Below the pieces are notes generated by a model. That model worked only from the letters and a program-made list of their open reading frames with translations, did no database searches and was not told the origin of the DNA. From assembly GCA_905339235.1 (NCBI GenBank), contig CAJPFG010000001.1, positions 62,001-126,000 on the forward strand: 64,000 nt of DNA. Reading direction: 5' to 3'. The translations under genes and the position numbers were made by a program. Source of the DNA: Phycisphaerales bacterium (GTDB taxonomy: Bacteria; Planctomycetota; Phycisphaerae; Phycisphaerales; UBA1924). Shown here piece by piece: positions 61,471-64,000 of this stretch; the first letter of the stretch is position 1; the number at the start of each line of letters is the position of its first letter.

Positions 61471-62700
61471 TTACGGAGTCGCGATCGTGTTGGCCGGCGC
61501 CGCCGCCAGCAGCCGCGTCGCGAGGGCGTTGTCCGGGCTGATCTTCAGCGCCGCCTCGAAGCACGAGCGGGCATCGTCATATCGCCCCAGGTCCCGCAGG
61601 GTCAGCCCCAGCAGGATGAATCCTTCGGCCGTGCGCCCTCGCTCGAGGCTCCCGGCGAACGATCTGGCGGCGCCCTCGTGGTCCAATCGCGATCGCTGCT
61701 CCAGCCCACGGAGCAGGTACCCCTCAGGACGGTCGGGAGAAATCGAGATCGCCCGAGCCGCGGCCTCCTTGAGGCGGGCGAGGTCCTTGATCTGGTACGA
61801 CACCTCGCCGAGTTGATTCCATGACTCGAAGTCGGCGGAGCCCTCGGCGGTGAGTTTCAGCAGAATGTCGCGCGCCGCGACCGGTTTGTTGATCTGCATC
61901 AGGCACCTGGCCCGCATGCCCAGCAGGTCGCGGCGATTCGCGTACTCCTTGTTCGTCAGCAGATGCGCAAGATTGGACTCGGCCTGGGCGTACTTCCCGC
62001 ACCCGATCTGCGCGTTGATGAGATCCTCGATCAGTTGCTCGTCGTCGGGAGCCAGCAGCCGCGCTTCCTGGAACAGGTTCACGGCCCGTTCGTTCTCATT
62101 CTTCAGCAGCGCGATATGTCCGAGCGTCTGGCGGACTCCCGGGCTGTGCTCGAAACGATTGGAACCGCTGGTGAGGAGTTGCTCGGCCTCCTCGACCTGA
62201 TCGAGCGCCACGAGCATCTCCGCCGCGGCGATCGTGTACTGCGGATTGCTCGGATCGAGATCCGCCGCGCCCGAGTACCACTTCAGCGCCTCTTCCTTGC
62301 GGTCCACACGCTCCGCGAGGATGCCCTGGAAGTACCAGGAGTCCACGTTCTTGGGGTCGAGTTCCTGCGCCCGCTTGAAGGAGAGGCTCGCGGCCTCGAG
62401 GTTGCTCATCTCCATCAGCACGCGACCCTTCAGCACATGGCTCTTGACCACGGGAGGGTTCAGTTCGAGCGAATAATCGACGTGCTTGAGGGCCTTGGCG
62501 AGGTCCCCCGCCAGGAACGCCTGGTTGGCCATCTGCCATTCGGTCGCGGACTTCATCTCCGCCATCCGCAGTTTGGCGCCGCTCATGTGCGTGCCGGTGA
62601 ACTTGCCGTGCGTTCCGCACGCCGGCAGACTCAGGCCGGTTCCGAGAACACAGGCACACGCGACGAACCGCAGCACTCGCACACCGTCTCGCAGTTTCAT
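61471..62700 (-). CDS. TPR-repeat lipoprotein next to a secretin (possible pilotin)
   Basis: The 409-residue protein has a lipoprotein signal with lipobox LPAC (C28) and about eight tetratricopeptide repeats from residue 55 on, for example GDLAKALKHVDYSLELNP, NLEAASLSFKRAQELDPKN and GRYDDARSCFEAALKISPDN. It is 97 bases downstream of the secretin gene on the same strand. TPR lipoproteins such as PilF guide secretins to the outer membrane, so a pilotin role is plausible by context. Other roles in envelope assembly are possible. Confidence 0.85.
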   Translation of the reverse strand: MKLRDGVRVLRFVACACVLGTGLSLPACGTHGKFTGTHMSGAKLRMAEMKSATEWQMANQAFLAGDLAKALKHVDYSLELNPPVVKSHVLKGRVLMEMSNLEAASLSFKRAQELDPKNVDSWYFQGILAERVDRKEEALKWYSGAADLDPSNPQYTIAAAEMLVALDQVEEAEQLLTSGSNRFEHSPGVRQTLGHIALLKNENERAVNLFQEARLLAPDDEQLIEDLINAQIGCGKYAQAESNLAHLLTNKEYANRRDLLGMRARCLMQINKPVAARDILLKLTAEGSADFESWNQLGEVSYQIKDLARLKEAAARAISISPDRPEGYLLRGLEQRSRLDHEGAARSFAGSLERGRTAEGFILLGLTLRDLGRYDDARSCFEAALKISPDNALATRLLAAAPANTIATP

Positions 62701-62768
62701 GGGGTCACTCGCTTTCGCATGCGCCCCCGCGACACGCGGGGGCAGAGGGGGGGAAGTGAAAGCCGGGT

Positions 62769-62784
62769 GCGGCCGTTAGGCCGC
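62769..62784. repeat. Small inverted repeat between secretin and TPR genes
   Basis: GCGGCC-GTTA-GGCCGC forms a perfect 6-4-6 hairpin just after the secretin stop. No T-run follows, so it may stabilise the mRNA 3' end or reduce read-through. Confidence 0.35.
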
Positions 62785-62797
62785 TCCCGACGGGGGA

Positions 62798-64000
62798 TTA
62801 CTTGTTGAGGTCAACAGGGAAAGCGTCCACATGGGCCGGAGTCTCGGGCTGCTCGTCGGCGGTCGTGAACCGCGACTCGCGCCGGGCCTGCGCCACACGG
62901 TTCGCGTGGGCGTTCACGAACTGGTTGAAGAAGCCCACGTTGCCGAAGCTGGTCGGGGTCGCCGGGGCGTCGTAGAACGCTTGGACGTAGTTGCGCGGAG
63001 TGGTGGGGGTGTGGGGCGCCGCCGTAGTGATCTGCACGGGATAGAACTCGAATGAGTTGCTCTGAGTCACCGGCTCGAAAGCCGCGCTCGTCGTGCTTCC
63101 CGAGGTCGTGAACGCGGTCAGCGTCGCGATATCGAGCCTCTCGGTCGCCTGCGCCTTGCGGATGATGTTGGCCGTTTCGCCGTCCATGATCCGCTCGAGC
63201 ACGCTGCGCTCCGGCCAGTTCATCTTCTTCGTCGCCAGTTTTTCACGCAGGCCCACCGCCTCGGTCTGCTGGTGATTCATCGCCAGCGAGCGACGCACGT
63301 ACCACAGGGCCTTGCCGTTTTCGCCGCGGGCCGCGGCCTCTTCGGCCTTGACGTTGAGCATGCTCGTCAGCCGGTCGCGGCTGAAGAACAGCACGCCCTC
63401 TCGCGCCCCGGCCCGCACGCGATCCGAGTGGTCCATCGCCCGCTCGCCCTGCTGCGTCAGCGTCGAGTCGTTGACCAGGTGCGGGGTGATCATGAAGATG
63501 ATCTCGTTGCGCTGGACGGTGTCGTCCTGCCCGCGGAACGCGTAGCCGATCAGCGGAATGTCGCCCAGAAGGGGAATCTGCTTGCGGCCCGAGACCGTGC
63601 TCTCACGGAACAGGCCGCCCAGGACCACCGTCTGTCCGTCGCGGACCATCACGTTGGTCGTCATTTCGTTGGTGATCTCGTCGGGGATCGTCACGGCGGC
63701 GCCGGTCGCGTCCTGCTGCTCGCGGATCACCGCTTCCGACACCTGCGGCTTGAGTTCCATCCGGATCATGCCGTCGTTGCTCACCGTCGGCCGGAAGTAC
63801 AACTGCGTACCAGTGTCCAGGAACTGCACCGTCTGCGTCGTCGCCGTGTCCGTGCTCGTCGTACTCAGGTAGCCGACCTTTCGACCGACCAGGACGCGGC
63901 TGGCCTGCCGGTTGAGCGCCAGGATCTTCGGATTCGACAGGATCGTCGTATCCGTGACCTCATCCAGCACGCGCAGGAACACCGCCACGTCGTTGCTGAC
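62798..64000 (-). CDS. Type II/IV secretin (GspD/PilQ family), C-terminal part, with extra tail (cut by window end)
   Basis: The visible 401 residues begin inside the secretin domain: FLRVLDEVTDTTILSNPKIL, GTQLYFRPTVSNDGMIRMEL, GQTVVLGGLFRE, then the hallmark IPLLGDIPLIGYAFRG and IIFMITPHLV. Secretins form the outer-membrane gate for type II secretion or type IV pili. After the hallmark, about 215 residues follow that are not part of a normal secretin: a helical part (about 190-290) and a Thr/Pro-rich part ending DAFPVDLNK. The N-terminal domains are outside the window. The downstream TPR lipoprotein and the prepilin-like proteins elsewhere fit one pilus-like secretion machine. Confidence 0.88.
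   Translation of the reverse strand, partial: VSNDVAVFLRVLDEVTDTTILSNPKILALNRQASRVLVGRKVGYLSTTSTDTATTQTVQFLDTGTQLYFRPTVSNDGMIRMELKPQVSEAVIREQQDATGAAVTIPDEITNEMTTNVMVRDGQTVVLGGLFRESTVSGRKQIPLLGDIPLIGYAFRGQDDTVQRNEIIFMITPHLVNDSTLTQQGERAMDHSDRVRAGAREGVLFFSRDRLTSMLNVKAEEAAARGENGKALWYVRRSLAMNHQQTEAVGLREKLATKKMNWPERSVLERIMDGETANIIRKAQATERLDIATLTAFTTSGSTTSAAFEPVTQSNSFEFYPVQITTAAPHTPTTPRNYVQAFYDAPATPTSFGNVGFFNQFVNAHANRVAQARRESRFTTADEQPETPAHVDAFPVDLNK

Noticed and set aside
1..64000. CRISPR arrays, insertion sequences, prophage genes, rRNA, replication origin
   Set aside because: I looked for regular short repeats with spacers, transposase or integrase motifs with terminal repeats, rRNA sequence and clusters of DnaA-like boxes, and saw none.

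Overview
The window is GC-rich chromosomal DNA with short gaps and many 4-base start/stop overlaps. Gene content points to a planctomycete, most probably of the class Phycisphaerae: prepilin-like proteins of the planctomycete type, a secreted protein ending in dockerin-type repeats, a sialate-esterase/DUF1080 fusion, twin-arginine TIM-barrel sugar isomerases, a CcoNO fusion oxidase and a LysW carrier pathway. This placement is inference from gene content only; there is no rRNA in the window. I see no insertion sequence, prophage or CRISPR array.

Layout. 1-1841 (minus): 5' end of nusA and fliM. 1998-3914: a DsbD-type thiol reductase. 4037-8883: tRNA-Gly, a Lys-rich leader ORF with a terminator, then a lysW-lysX-lysY-[lipoprotein]-lysZ-lysK operon, which carries amino-acid intermediates on the small LysW protein. 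8894-17279 (minus): an HDOD regulator, argH, small DUF1801/TMEM175/hypothetical genes, an orphan sugar-ABC permease and a prepilin-like protein. 17697-21327: a dockerin-type secreted protein, a small unknown gene and an ECF-like sigma factor. 21328-26504: dihydroorotase, tRNA-Pro, a cysteine-synthase-like enzyme, a GNAT, and a sugar ABC permease plus binding lipoprotein with no ATPase.

26620-36881 is a complete cbb3 oxidase island: a divergent Fe-S-type Rrf2 regulator, then ccoNO (fused), ccoQ, a mono-haem ccoP, ccoG, ccoH, a SafE/DsbD_2-type membrane protein, the copper ATPase ccoI, ccoS and an ApbE flavin transferase, nearly all overlapping by 4 bases. The shared promoter region carries inverted copies of a 9-base element placed at both -10 regions. 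36891-45892 is carbohydrate-oriented: two TIM-barrel isomerases, a sialate O-acetylesterase with two DUF1080 domains and a ketoglutarate-semialdehyde-type dehydrogenase, interrupted by a prepilin-like gene and a TlpA-like thioredoxin.

45943-51526 is the damage-inducible mutagenesis cassette imuA-imuB-dnaE2, preceded by a perfect 7-3-7 palindrome overlapping a -35 box, a good candidate for an SOS operator. 51530-64000 holds an alpha/beta hydrolase with a DinB-like partner, a YHS-domain secreted protein, malic enzyme, NnrS, a membrane-anchored C39-like peptidase, a PduO-type cobalamin adenosyltransferase, recJ, and (minus) a TPR lipoprotein directly downstream of a secretin gene cut by the window end.

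The most notable systems are the LysW pathway with its possible attenuator, the Rrf2/cbb3 divergent control region and the imu operator. None is a wholly unknown type of system; the unexpected parts are the regulatory layouts and a few fusions and insertions.
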